Assembly (NCBI GenBank): GCA_026395095.1
Contig: JAPLZI010000062.1
Location: forward strand, 7,783 to 22,583
DNA length: 14,801 nucleotides
Reading direction: 5' to 3'
Source: Candidatus Tayloriibacteriota bacterium
GTDB lineage: Bacteria > Patescibacteriota > Minisyncoccia > Phycocordibacterales > PALSA-1337
Shown here: positions 1 through 7,058 of the stretch, piece after piece
Layout: each line of letters starts with the position of its first letter
How positions within the stretch are numbered: position 1 is the stretch's first letter
Translations under genes and position numbers: made by a program
The notes under the pieces: generated by a model
What the model was told of the DNA's origin: nothing
Databases searched by the model: none
Seen by the model: the letters and a program-made list of their open reading frames with translations, nothing else

Positions 1-494
1 GTGAAATAATATCCGCGGAATCCATGGACTTTTGCCGCACGCTCAAAATCTACCATTCCTAAACTGGTCATAAGCTCAATATGATCCTTTGCCTCAAATG
101 AAAATTCAGGTTTACTCCCCCAATTCTTGACCTCGACATTCCCTGCATCACTATCACCATCAGGCACGGACATGTCTGGAATATTCGGGACACGGAGCAT
201 GAGGTCCTGCCATGACTTCATGACTTCCTTGAGCTCGGTTTCAGCCTTCTCTAGGTCGGCCTTGACGGTACGCATGGTGGCGATCATCTTTGCGCGATCT
301 TCGATGGAAATAGAACTGGCAATACCGCTATTCGCGGCATTCTGCTCGGCGCGTTTGGACTCGGCTGTTGCCATGAGTATGCGACGCCTATCGTCCAACA
401 TGATTAGCTCGTCAACATTAAACTGAACGTGCTTCTTTTTGGCCGCCATGGCGACGAGATCCTTGTTTTCTCGGATGAATCGGATGTCTAACAT
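1..494 (-). CDS. serS: Seryl-tRNA synthetase, N-terminal part (partial)
   Basis: SerS charges tRNA-Ser with serine in the cytoplasm. The visible 164 residues begin MLDIRFIRENKDLV, the standard opening of bacterial SerS. A long charged helical stretch follows (about residues 30-110), as expected for the antiparallel coiled-coil arm that grips the tRNA-Ser variable arm. The linker then reads VPNIPDMSVPDG and DFERAAKVHGFRGYYF, matching the family's path into the catalytic core. The class II motifs 1-3 lie beyond the left edge, so catalytic residues cannot be checked. The start at 494 fits the family. A TG-extended -10 lies 12 nt upstream and no Shine-Dalgarno is seen. The gene is divergent from dprA. 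Identification is from family knowledge applied to a direct translation. Confidence 0.93.
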   Translation of the reverse strand, partial: MLDIRFIRENKDLVAMAAKKKHVQFNVDELIMLDDRRRILMATAESKRAEQNAANSGIASSISIEDRAKMIATMRTVKADLEKAETELKEVMKSWQDLMLRVPNIPDMSVPDGDSDAGNVEVKNWGSKPEFSFEAKDHIELMTSLGMVDFERAAKVHGFRGYYF

Positions 495-506
495 GTTAGT
501 CCAATC

Positions 507-515
507 ATAATAGCA
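507..515 (-). promoter_or_regulatory. Extended -10 promoter element of serS
   Basis: Read on the minus strand the bases are TGCTATTAT, a TG-extended -10 with five of six consensus positions. It ends 12 nt before the serS ATG, which predicts a leader of only about 6 nt. No good -35 is visible. Confidence 0.4.
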
Positions 516-659
516 ATATCTGGACAATAAAAAAAGTGCTATAATATGCCCACTGCCGCGCATCTGCGCATTTTTTATCCCTAAATACTATCAGAGGGGG
601 TTTTTAGCGACTCGATCATAGTTTGACCGTGTTCTATATTAGCTAATTAATTTATTGAC

Positions 660-1532
660 ATGGATGACAATATATATGTTCTTAGTAAGAACCATTTTCC
701 AGATACCTTGAAAAATATGCACAATCCACCCGCAAGACTATACATTCGAGGTAAACTCGCAACTTTCAAAGACCAAAAATACTTATGTGTTGTCGGATCA
801 CGACTGTGGACAACATATGGCCGTGACACTGTCAATAAGGTTATAGGCGGATTGAAAGGTTACCCGATTTCGATTGTGTCTGGACTTGCCCTCGGAATAG
901 ACGGCATTGCTCATGAAGTTGCGCTTGAGACTGGCCTTCACTGTGTAGGTTTTCCAGGATCGAGCCTTGAATGGAATGCTCTTTATCCACCAACTCACCT
1001 CCAACTCGCAAAAAATATCATTGACAGTGGCGGCGCATTATTATCAAAATGGCGATCAGATTATCCAACAGGTTCTTGGGCTTTTCCTGAGCGCAATCGA
1101 TTTATGGCAGGAATATCGCATGCCACACTCATAATAGAGGCTGGCCAAAGATCAGGTTCCCTAATGACAGCTAAACACGCCGAAGAATATGATCGTGATG
1201 TACTAGCAGTACCTGGATCAATATTCGGAGCCCATTCTTATGGTCCGCACATGCTTATCAAGAGAGGCGCAGCTATCATTACTTCTGCAAATGACATACT
1301 GGAAGCATTGGGATTTGAAAGCTCAAAAAATGGGATTATGGCTTCTGCACGATTGGACACATTGGATTCGATATCAAGAACGATTATCGAGATTATTTCA
1401 CTGGGAGAAATAACGATTGACGATCTCGCCTTACGGACGGGAATTCCAATACATACTCTCAATGAAAAACTTGTATCGCTTGAACTTGAAGGCCTGATAA
1501 GAAACAACTCAGATTTACTTAAATTCCTATGA
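660..1532 (+). CDS. dprA: DNA processing protein DprA (Smf)
   Basis: DprA binds incoming single-stranded DNA during natural transformation and loads RecA onto it; it acts in the cytoplasm. The 290-residue product has a short N-terminal part (NPPARLYIRGKL, residues 22-33) and then the DprA Rossmann fold: GSR at 46-48, SGLALGID at 74-81, FPERNR at 142-147, EAGQRSGSL at 160-168 and a closing GPHMLIKRGA segment. Residues about 232-283 form a winged-helix domain typical of the DprA C-terminus. The N-terminal SAM-like domain of long DprA proteins is missing or very short. No Shine-Dalgarno precedes the start; a weak TTGACC sits at 623-628. topA begins 59 nt downstream on the same strand, the common dprA-topA order. 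A perfect 15-bp palindrome (678-692) lies in the first codons. Competence itself is not shown by the window. Confidence 0.93.
   Translation: MDDNIYVLSKNHFPDTLKNMHNPPARLYIRGKLATFKDQKYLCVVGSRLWTTYGRDTVNKVIGGLKGYPISIVSGLALGIDGIAHEVALETGLHCVGFPGSSLEWNALYPPTHLQLAKNIIDSGGALLSKWRSDYPTGSWAFPERNRFMAGISHATLIIEAGQRSGSLMTAKHAEEYDRDVLAVPGSIFGAHSYGPHMLIKRGAAIITSANDILEALGFESSKNGIMASARLDTLDSISRTIIEIISLGEITIDDLALRTGIPIHTLNEKLVSLELEGLIRNNSDLLKFL
678..692. repeat. Perfect 15-bp palindrome in the start of dprA
   Basis: GTTCTTAGTAAGAAC consists of two 7-base arms around a central G, covering dprA codons 7-11. It could be an operator placed just downstream of the start, or a weak 5-bp RNA hairpin. Only the symmetry is seen; function is inference. 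Confidence 0.5.
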
Positions 1533-1542
1533 GTTTATTTAA

Positions 1543-1572
1543 CTGAAAATTTGCGTTATGGGAATTTATAAT
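1543..1572 (+). promoter_or_regulatory. Candidate topA promoter
   Basis: A perfect -10 TATAAT (1567-1572) is preceded after 18 bp by CTGAAA (1543-1548, four of six matches). The predicted transcript starts near 1579, about 13 nt before the topA ATG. topA may also be read through from dprA. Confidence 0.45.
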
Positions 1573-1591
1573 GTAATACTAAACACACCTT

Positions 1592-3877
1592 ATGAAATTA
1601 GTCATCGTCGAATCCCCCTCGAAATCAAAGACGATCTCAAAATATTTGGGCAGCGATTTTGTCGTGCGCGCCTCGGTCGGCCATGTGAGAGATCTTCCGA
1701 AATCAAGCAAGAAAGCTGTCGACATAGAAGCTGGCTTCGTTCCTCATTATGAAATAGTAGCCAAAAAGTTGGCTGTTATTGATGACATTTCTGCACAGGC
1801 TATGAAGGCTGATGAAATTATTCTAGCAACCGACCCGGACCGCGAGGGTGAGGCGATCGCCTGGCATATCGCCGAAGTCCTGAAGGACCGCATGGGTGCA
1901 GGCGTCAAGAAGAAGATAGAGCGCATTGCATTCCATGAAATTACAAAGGAAGCTGTTAACGAGGCTCTACAACATCCACGACAAATCGACCAGCATCTTC
2001 GCGAGGCACAGGAAGCTAGGCGCGTTCTAGATCGTATCGTCGGTTATGATCTTTCCGGCCTTATCTGGAAAAAAGTCCGCTACGGTTTGTCAGCTGGCCG
2101 CGTCCAGTCTCCGGCACTTCGCATAATAATGGAGCGCGAACGGGAGATCCGCGCTTTCAAGCCTGAAACATATTGGGCAATTTCTGGACAATGGCTAACT
2201 GAAAAGAAGGATGCTCTAGCACTAACCTGCTCGAAGGAGCCGCGAGACAAGAAGGAGGTAGTCTCAATCATAGAAACCGCAAATAAGGAAAAGTGGACAA
2301 TTACCGATGTTGAGGAAAGTGAGGTCAAACGTTCGCCAAGAGCGCCTTTTATAACCTCCACGCTCCAACAGGCAGCCTCGACCCGCTATGGATTCACGCC
2401 TTCTCGAACCATGTCCATCGCTCAGAAGCTCTACGAAGCCGGGCATATCACATATATGCGTACTGATTCGACCAATCTCGGCGACCAAGCACTAGGCCAG
2501 ATCGCCGCAGCCATCGAAAAGAATTACGGCAAGCAATATCATTCACCGCGCAAATTCACAACAAAGAGCAAGAATGCCCAGGAGGCGCATGAGGCTATTC
2601 GTCCGAGCATTTTTGCAAAATTAAACGCTGGCACGACTGATGAACAGAAGAAGTTGTACCGTTTGATATGGCAAAGGGCAGTCGCCTCGCAGATGAGCGA
2701 TGCCGTTATGGCCCGTACAAAAATATCAGCGAATATTACCAATAATTCCCTGCCTGTATTTGAAGCAACTGGCTCGAGAATCATATTCGACGGCTGGCTC
2801 AAGGCTGATCCGGAGTCCAACGGCGAAGAAATGACTTTACCGAAATGTAAAAAAGACGAGTCGATCAATCTGCAATCAATAAATGCCGAAGAAAAACAGA
2901 CCCAGCCGCCATCTAGGTATACAGAGGCAGGCCTCATCAAGGAGCTCGAGAAACGAGGCATCGGCAGACCATCTACATATGCTTCGATTTGCAAAACCAT
3001 CGAAGATCGAGGATATGTAGAACGCGAGAACCGTTCATTAAAACCGACAGACACTGGCGATGTCGTTTCTTCATTCCTGGAGGAATACTTTCCTTCATAC
3101 ATCAGCGATTCGTTTACTGCGGATATGGAAAACCAATTGGATGAGATCGCCAACGGCGAGAGAACGTATCTCAAAACATTGTCTGATTTCTATGGACCCT
3201 TCCACAAGGATGTGAAGTCAAAAGAAAAATTGGCCAAGGCCACGAATCTCGGCAAAGCCGACGCTAAGTTTAAGTGCCCGAAGTGCGGCGGCCCTATGGA
3301 AATCAAGCTCGGCCGGAATGGTAAATTTATCTCATGCGAAAAATATCCGGATTGTGAGGGCGCTTTGACCATGGAAGGCATGGAATTCAAGAAGGACGAA
3401 CCGATCGGAACTGATCCTACGACTGGTCTGCCAATATTCGTATTAAACGGAAGATTCGGTCCATACGTTCAGCTTGGAGTTAAGCCAGAGAGGCCAGCGA
3501 GGGGTAAAAAGAAAAAAGTTGTCAAAAATGAAGGTGGAGTTGATGGGGCTGAATCGACACAGGTGGTCAAGCCAGAACCGGAAATCGTCGCGGTTAAACC
3601 GAGAATGGCCTCAATTCCAAAAACAATGGATCCATCCAAGATCACAGTCGCCGAAGCTCTCAAGTATCTAAGCGTGCCACGAATACTCGGCGTAGATCCA
3701 GCTACAAACAAAGAAGTAAGAGCCTCGATTGGCCGATTTGGTCCTTATGTAGTTTCTGATACAAATTTCAGATCTATAAAAGTGCCGGATGATGTCTACA
3801 CGATCACTCTCGAACGTGCTCTGGAGCTTCTCGCCCAACCGAAGCTCAAACGAGGCTTCCAGCGCAAGAAAGCTTAA
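1592..3877 (+). CDS. topA: DNA topoisomerase I (type IA)
   Basis: TopA relaxes negative supercoils by cutting one strand through a 5'-phosphotyrosine and passing the other. The 761 residues show the TOPRIM domain from the start (VIVESPSKSKTI) with the acidic motif DPDREGE at 81-87, E7 near the N-terminus, and the active-site segment GHITYMRTDS with the nucleophile Y288. The QEAHEAIRP and GRPSTYASI motifs follow at about 330-338 and 459-466. One C4 zinc finger is present (C562, C565, C582, C588) where Escherichia coli has three. After it come two GRFGPYV repeats (about 620 and 714) of the topoisomerase C-terminal repeat type, separated by a Lys/Pro-rich linker. The start fits the family's MKLVIVESPSK opening. 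It lies 59 nt after dprA and is followed by the separately promoted response regulator gene. Confidence 0.97.
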   Translation: MKLVIVESPSKSKTISKYLGSDFVVRASVGHVRDLPKSSKKAVDIEAGFVPHYEIVAKKLAVIDDISAQAMKADEIILATDPDREGEAIAWHIAEVLKDRMGAGVKKKIERIAFHEITKEAVNEALQHPRQIDQHLREAQEARRVLDRIVGYDLSGLIWKKVRYGLSAGRVQSPALRIIMEREREIRAFKPETYWAISGQWLTEKKDALALTCSKEPRDKKEVVSIIETANKEKWTITDVEESEVKRSPRAPFITSTLQQAASTRYGFTPSRTMSIAQKLYEAGHITYMRTDSTNLGDQALGQIAAAIEKNYGKQYHSPRKFTTKSKNAQEAHEAIRPSIFAKLNAGTTDEQKKLYRLIWQRAVASQMSDAVMARTKISANITNNSLPVFEATGSRIIFDGWLKADPESNGEEMTLPKCKKDESINLQSINAEEKQTQPPSRYTEAGLIKELEKRGIGRPSTYASICKTIEDRGYVERENRSLKPTDTGDVVSSFLEEYFPSYISDSFTADMENQLDEIANGERTYLKTLSDFYGPFHKDVKSKEKLAKATNLGKADAKFKCPKCGGPMEIKLGRNGKFISCEKYPDCEGALTMEGMEFKKDEPIGTDPTTGLPIFVLNGRFGPYVQLGVKPERPARGKKKKVVKNEGGVDGAESTQVVKPEPEIVAVKPRMASIPKTMDPSKITVAEALKYLSVPRILGVDPATNKEVRASIGRFGPYVVSDTNFRSIKVPDDVYTITLERALELLAQPKLKRGFQRKKA

Positions 3878-3891
3878 ACTTTCTAGACCTA

Positions 3892-3920
3892 TTGACTTTC
3901 TATTATTCCTGTGTGACAAT
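3892..3920 (+). promoter_or_regulatory. Promoter of the response regulator gene
   Basis: TTGACT (3892-3897), a 17-bp spacer, then GACAAT (3915-3920) with TG just upstream (3912-3913), making an extended -10. Transcription should start near 3927 and give a leader of about 43 nt. The 14-base motif CAAGAATTTCTGCA begins 8 nt after the -10. Confidence 0.65.
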
Positions 3921-3928
3921 GTAACAGG

Positions 3929-3942
3929 CAAGAATTTCTGCA
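3929..3942 (+). repeat. Shared 14-base leader motif, copy 1
   Basis: CAAGAATTTCTGCA occurs here and at 11791-11804, in each case starting 8 nt after a -10 hexamer. Its core AGAATTTCT is a perfect odd palindrome. It may be an operator or an initially transcribed element. Confidence 0.5.
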
Positions 3943-3969
3943 CAAAAGCAATCAAAAAAGGATCACTAA

Positions 3970-4365
3970 ATGAACGCAAGAAAAATCCTGGTCGTCGATG
4001 ATGATAAGGACATCCGTGGAGTCGTTAAGATGTTTCTAGAGAACGCTGGCTATGTTGTCACGACAGCAGCCGACGGCGTAGATGCCTTCAATATCATAGG
4101 AAAGGAACAGCCGGATGTCATGATTACTGACATCAACATGCCGAGAATGGACGGCATAGTGTTGTCGTTAAACATCAGAGAATGGGGTCTCAAAATCCCA
4201 ATCGTGATTATGTCAACAAATCTAGCGTCTGGGACATTGAGAGAATCATTGATGATTCTCACTCCATTCCTACTGGAGAAGCCGTTCCTGCCTGCCACTT
4301 TGCTTGAGGTAGTCAAGCAAGCATTGAACAGCACCCAAGGCCAACCCGTTCAATCGGCAGGCTAA
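3970..4365 (+). CDS. Single-domain response regulator (receiver only)
   Basis: This 131-residue protein is a stand-alone CheY-like receiver. It takes a phosphoryl group from a histidine kinase and signals through protein contacts, because no DNA-binding or enzymatic output domain follows. The acidic pocket D10-D11 (VVDDD), the phospho-acceptor D54 (ITDINMPRMDG), the Ser/Thr switch residue in MST (82-83) and the conserved K104 (LEKPF) are all present, so it should be phosphorylatable. The last 13 residues are a short polar tail. The start is supported by AAGGA at 3958-3962, 7 nt upstream, one of the few clear Shine-Dalgarno sites here. It has its own promoter and terminator and is monocistronic. 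No histidine kinase is in the window, so partner and process are unknown. Confidence 0.92.
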   Translation: MNARKILVVDDDKDIRGVVKMFLENAGYVVTTAADGVDAFNIIGKEQPDVMITDINMPRMDGIVLSLNIREWGLKIPIVIMSTNLASGTLRESLMILTPFLLEKPFLPATLLEVVKQALNSTQGQPVQSAG

Positions 4366-4398
4366 TCAGGGATATCCTCAAGATACGTTCACTTTCTC

Positions 4399-4434
4399 AT
4401 CGCACCTCCGACTAGCTCGGCGGTGCGATTTTTT
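4399..4434 (+). terminator. Intrinsic terminator after the response regulator gene
   Basis: A hairpin with stem ATCGCACC / GGTGCGAT, extended by CCGA/TCGG across one mismatch, is followed by a T run (4429-4434). It closes the response regulator transcript before the convergent parB. The reverse strand has no T run. Confidence 0.9.
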
Positions 4435-4457
4435 GTAAACAAACTAATAATTGCCAA

Positions 4458-5432
4458 TTACAACGAAAAATTCTTGAGCGAATACATCTCGGTATTATCC
4501 TCTTTTTCGGCATCAGCCGGCGCACGGTCATCTATTGGTTTTTGGTCTACTGCTGTTTTTGTTTGTGCAGTCAGTGATTGCATCGCTTTCCCCTCCGCCT
4601 TATTCAGGCGTTCCAATAAAGTCCGCAAATCATCCGGACTAAAGAAATCTATAGAAACCGTGCCACCTTCCTTCGTCTTCTCTATCCTAACCCGCGTTCC
4701 TAGTGATTCTGTAAAATTCTTCTCCATCTCTATCATAACTGGATCGAGATACTTGCCCTTGTTGCGGATACGTTCAGTAGCAACGCGACGCGAGAGCGAC
4801 TCAGCTTCACGAACCGTGAGCTTCTTAGTCAATATCTCCTTGAATAAAACTAGTTGTTCATCTGGCCGATCAACAAGCATAAGGAGCGGCCTAGTATGCC
4901 CTTCTGAAATCCTTCCTTCCTCGAGGGCGGAAATCATCTCATCCGGCAATGAAAGTATGCGCATGGAATTGGAAACATATTCCCTGCTCTTGCCAACCTT
5001 ATCAGCTATCTGCGCTTGCTTGAGCTTGAATTCCTTGGCCAGCCTGTCGAATGAGCGCGCTCGGTCGACGGGATTGAGATCTTCGCGTTGGAGATTCTCG
5101 ATGATAGCCATCTCGAGCTTGAGCTGACCACTCTCCTCGCCGCTTTTAATAAGCACTGGAACCTGCGATAGGCCTGCAAGCTTAGAAGCACGCAACCTGC
5201 GTTCACCGGAGATAAGCTCATACTCGACAGTCATGCCGCCGTCTTCGCGATAGACTTCCTTCCTAGTCACAACGAGTGGCTGAAGAACGCCATACATCTT
5301 TATGGAATCAGAAAGGTCCTTGAGCTTGTCAGCATCAAATTCTCGGCGAGGCTGATAAGGGTTCGGAGTGATCTTTTCGAGTTCAACCCAAAAAATGGCG
5401 TTGTTAGTAAAACCTGTAGGCGTGTTTTGCAT
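4458..5432 (-). CDS. parB: ParB/Spo0J-family chromosome partitioning protein
   Basis: ParB is a CTP-dependent DNA clamp that loads at parS sites and directs chromosome segregation with ParA. The 324 residues show, in order, the N-terminal NPYQPRREF segment (24-32), the CTP-binding GERRLRAS motif (76-83), ENLQREDLNP (112-121) with the arginine patch region, a helix-turn-helix at 141-160 (QIADKVGKSREYVSNSMRIL) and a C-terminal dimerisation domain at about 245-278. A polar, probably disordered tail of about 45 residues follows. No parA is adjacent, and I did not notice a CACGTG-type parS core in the window. The start is favoured because a TG-extended -10 lies only 6 nt upstream, which would make the mRNA leaderless. 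It is divergent from tRNA-Leu. Confidence 0.95.
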   Translation of the reverse strand: MQNTPTGFTNNAIFWVELEKITPNPYQPRREFDADKLKDLSDSIKMYGVLQPLVVTRKEVYREDGGMTVEYELISGERRLRASKLAGLSQVPVLIKSGEESGQLKLEMAIIENLQREDLNPVDRARSFDRLAKEFKLKQAQIADKVGKSREYVSNSMRILSLPDEMISALEEGRISEGHTRPLLMLVDRPDEQLVLFKEILTKKLTVREAESLSRRVATERIRNKGKYLDPVMIEMEKNFTESLGTRVRIEKTKEGGTVSIDFFSPDDLRTLLERLNKAEGKAMQSLTAQTKTAVDQKPIDDRAPADAEKEDNTEMYSLKNFSL

Positions 5433-5438
5433 AGATGT

Positions 5439-5447
5439 ATTTTAACA
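5439..5447 (-). promoter_or_regulatory. Extended -10 promoter element of parB
   Basis: On the minus strand the bases read TGTTAAAAT. The hexamer TAAAAT ends 6 nt before the parB ATG, placing the transcription start at or next to the start codon. No clear -35 is seen. Confidence 0.5.
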
Positions 5448-5486
5448 CAAAAATATTGTAGACTGTGCTAATACGGTGGCCGCAAG

Positions 5487-5568
5487 GCCGGGATGGCGGA
5501 ATTGGTAGACGCACACGACTCAAAATCGTGCGGAGTAATCCATGAGAGTTCGATTCTCTCTCCCGGCA
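5487..5568 (+). tRNA. tRNA-Leu, anticodon CAA (reads UUG)
   Basis: A complete class II tRNA. The acceptor stem GCCGGGA pairs with TCCCGGC and the discriminator is A. The anticodon stem CACGA/TCGTG carries the loop CTCAAAA with anticodon CAA. A long variable arm (GGA..TCC) and a canonical T-arm GAGAG-TTCGATT-CTCTC follow. No CCA is encoded. Positions 36-38 are AAA, the signature of MiaA substrates. A GGCC-GCAA-GGCC hairpin (5478-5489) overlaps its 5' end. The membrane protease gene begins 15 nt downstream. Confidence 0.97.
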
Positions 5569-5583
5569 CACAATATCAATCAA

Positions 5584-6162
5584 ATGGAAATCATACGAAT
5601 ATTAGAATCAATGGGCTTCAGTGAATGGGTGATATTCTGGCAGTCAGTTATAATCATATTATATATTATATTGCTAGCGGTTGAACACCATACTAAACCA
5701 AAATTTTTCAATGCTCCTCCGCACATTTCGAAACATGACATATTGATTATAGTTTACGGATTATGTGCCATGGCCATAATAATAGTCCCCGCAATTTCCT
5801 CCGGAATAATTTCGTATTACCCACGTTTTAGTTCAGCTTTTTCTGCAATAATTGTGGCCTATATCTTTATAATAGTCGCACCAGCAGAGGAGATTCTATT
5901 TCGCGGAATTATTCAGAGTACGTTGATAAAAAAGATCGGTATTTTTAGAGGAATCATCCTGACGAGTATTATATTTGGCTTGGCTCACCTTCCGAATGGA
6001 GCGCTCGGAATCAATATAAGTTTATGGAATTGGAAATTAGCGCTAATCGCAATGATTGCAGGGCTTATCCTAGGATGGACATACACTCGAACGAAAAGTA
6101 TCTGGAATGCAGCAATTTTGCATGGAATTTTGAGTAGCGCATATTTTATTTTTCTAAACTAA
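5584..6162 (+). CDS. CPBP-family intramembrane metalloprotease
   Basis: This is a predicted membrane protein of the CPBP (CAAX protease / bacteriocin-processing, Abi) family, whose members cleave peptide bonds within the membrane. The 192 residues contain about five hydrophobic segments (near 17-34, 52-72, 84-100, 121-136 and 152-167). The catalytic signature EExxxR is present as E102-E103-ILF-R107, followed by FxxxH (F131 to H135) and a final segment with N175 and H180. The substrate cannot be predicted; relatives act in prenyl-protein processing, bacteriocin immunity or stress. I chose the ATG at 5584 because an upstream in-frame ATG lies inside the tRNA-Leu gene. No Shine-Dalgarno is seen. 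The next gene starts one base after this stop, so the two are probably cotranscribed. Confidence 0.88.
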   Translation: MEIIRILESMGFSEWVIFWQSVIIILYIILLAVEHHTKPKFFNAPPHISKHDILIIVYGLCAMAIIIVPAISSGIISYYPRFSSAFSAIIVAYIFIIVAPAEEILFRGIIQSTLIKKIGIFRGIILTSIIFGLAHLPNGALGINISLWNWKLALIAMIAGLILGWTYTRTKSIWNAAILHGILSSAYFIFLN

Positions 6163-6163
6163 A

Positions 6164-7048
6164 ATGACCACGCTCAAAATTCTTACATGGAATACGGATT
6201 TGTCTCCCTCGATGTACGATCGTATAAAGCGTAAAAATGAGCTTCTGGCGCGTATTGGTACCTACAATGGGAATTATGATGTCCTTTGCTTCCAGGAACT
6301 CACATCGTTCGCCGTAGGATTCATCACTTATTCTATCTACTCACGCTTCTCCAGTTTATTCAACAAGAATCCTTGGCTTCTATGTTTATGGGATTATCTC
6401 ATGATCACGGAGGGATCTATATACCCCTATAGGTATATAGACAATCAAGGAGATGTGATCGATATCGCCAAATCGCTTGGTTATGAGCATTCCATCCGAT
6501 CGCAACTTCCAAAGAGATACATAAACTCTGGTCTAGTTATTTTGAGCAGATTTCCCATAAGCAACAAGCGTATTTTCTTTCCACCACACGACATGATCCA
6601 TCGTCCATCGACCATACTAGCCGAACTTGATGTGCATGGTAAGACAGTTCACATAGGTAGCTCATATTTTGTTCCTGATCTTCATGAACCAAAGCCGACA
6701 TATGCGCTTTGTAATATCATAAATTTCATATGTGGCAAGAATCCGCGACAGCTCCGACATAATCACCTGTGCATGATCCGCGATAATATTCGCGGTAAAC
6801 GCGTTATCTTGGTGGGTGATTTTAATATTACTCGTGGCAAATCAGAATATAGTCGTATGCTTGAAACATTGGAGCTCTCCGACGCATGCAGGCAAGAGGT
6901 TGGCACATTCCGAGGTTTTTTCAATAATCATAACCAAATCGACTACATCCTTATTTCAGATAATATTGTGAACCTTGGTGCTCACGTAGATCATAAGGAG
7001 CACATTTCAGATCATTATCCCCTTCATGCAGAACTGGAGCTTATATAG
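6164..7048 (+). CDS. Endonuclease/exonuclease/phosphatase-family hydrolase
   Basis: A 294-residue metal-dependent phosphodiesterase or nuclease of the EEP fold (relatives include DNase I, exonuclease III and inositol phosphatases). The motifs appear in order: TWN (N10), FQE (E45, metal ligand), SGLVILSR (122-129), VGDFN (D219, N221), QIDYIL (D260) and SDHYPL (D283, catalytic H284). All expected catalytic residues are intact. There is no signal peptide, so it is probably cytoplasmic. A segment of about 50 residues (46-95), rich in aromatics and hydrophobics, is inserted after the E45 motif. It begins one nucleotide after the CPBP protease stop and ends 10 nt before miaA, consistent with an operon. 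Substrate is unknown: the family spans DNA, lipids and nucleotides. Confidence 0.87.
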   Translation: MTTLKILTWNTDLSPSMYDRIKRKNELLARIGTYNGNYDVLCFQELTSFAVGFITYSIYSRFSSLFNKNPWLLCLWDYLMITEGSIYPYRYIDNQGDVIDIAKSLGYEHSIRSQLPKRYINSGLVILSRFPISNKRIFFPPHDMIHRPSTILAELDVHGKTVHIGSSYFVPDLHEPKPTYALCNIINFICGKNPRQLRHNHLCMIRDNIRGKRVILVGDFNITRGKSEYSRMLETLELSDACRQEVGTFRGFFNNHNQIDYILISDNIVNLGAHVDHKEHISDHYPLHAELELI

Positions 7049-7058
7049 ATAAATACTA

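Noticed and set aside
558..576. GCGC-ATCT-GCGC hairpin with a T run, downstream of TATAAT at 540-545
   Set aside because: The stem is only 4 bp, and a transcript from that -10 would end after about 20 nt. The best -35 (TGGACA) is only 13 bp away, so neither element is convincing.
2539..3174. A 211-residue minus-strand ORF
   Set aside because: It lies entirely antisense to the well-supported topA coding sequence and shows no domain.
4423..5127. A 234-residue plus-strand ORF
   Set aside because: It is Ser-rich antisense noise over parB and begins in the terminator tail of the response regulator gene.
5542..5583. An upstream start for the CPBP protease
   Set aside because: That ATG is inside the T-arm of tRNA-Leu; the ATG at 5584 gives a natural protein.
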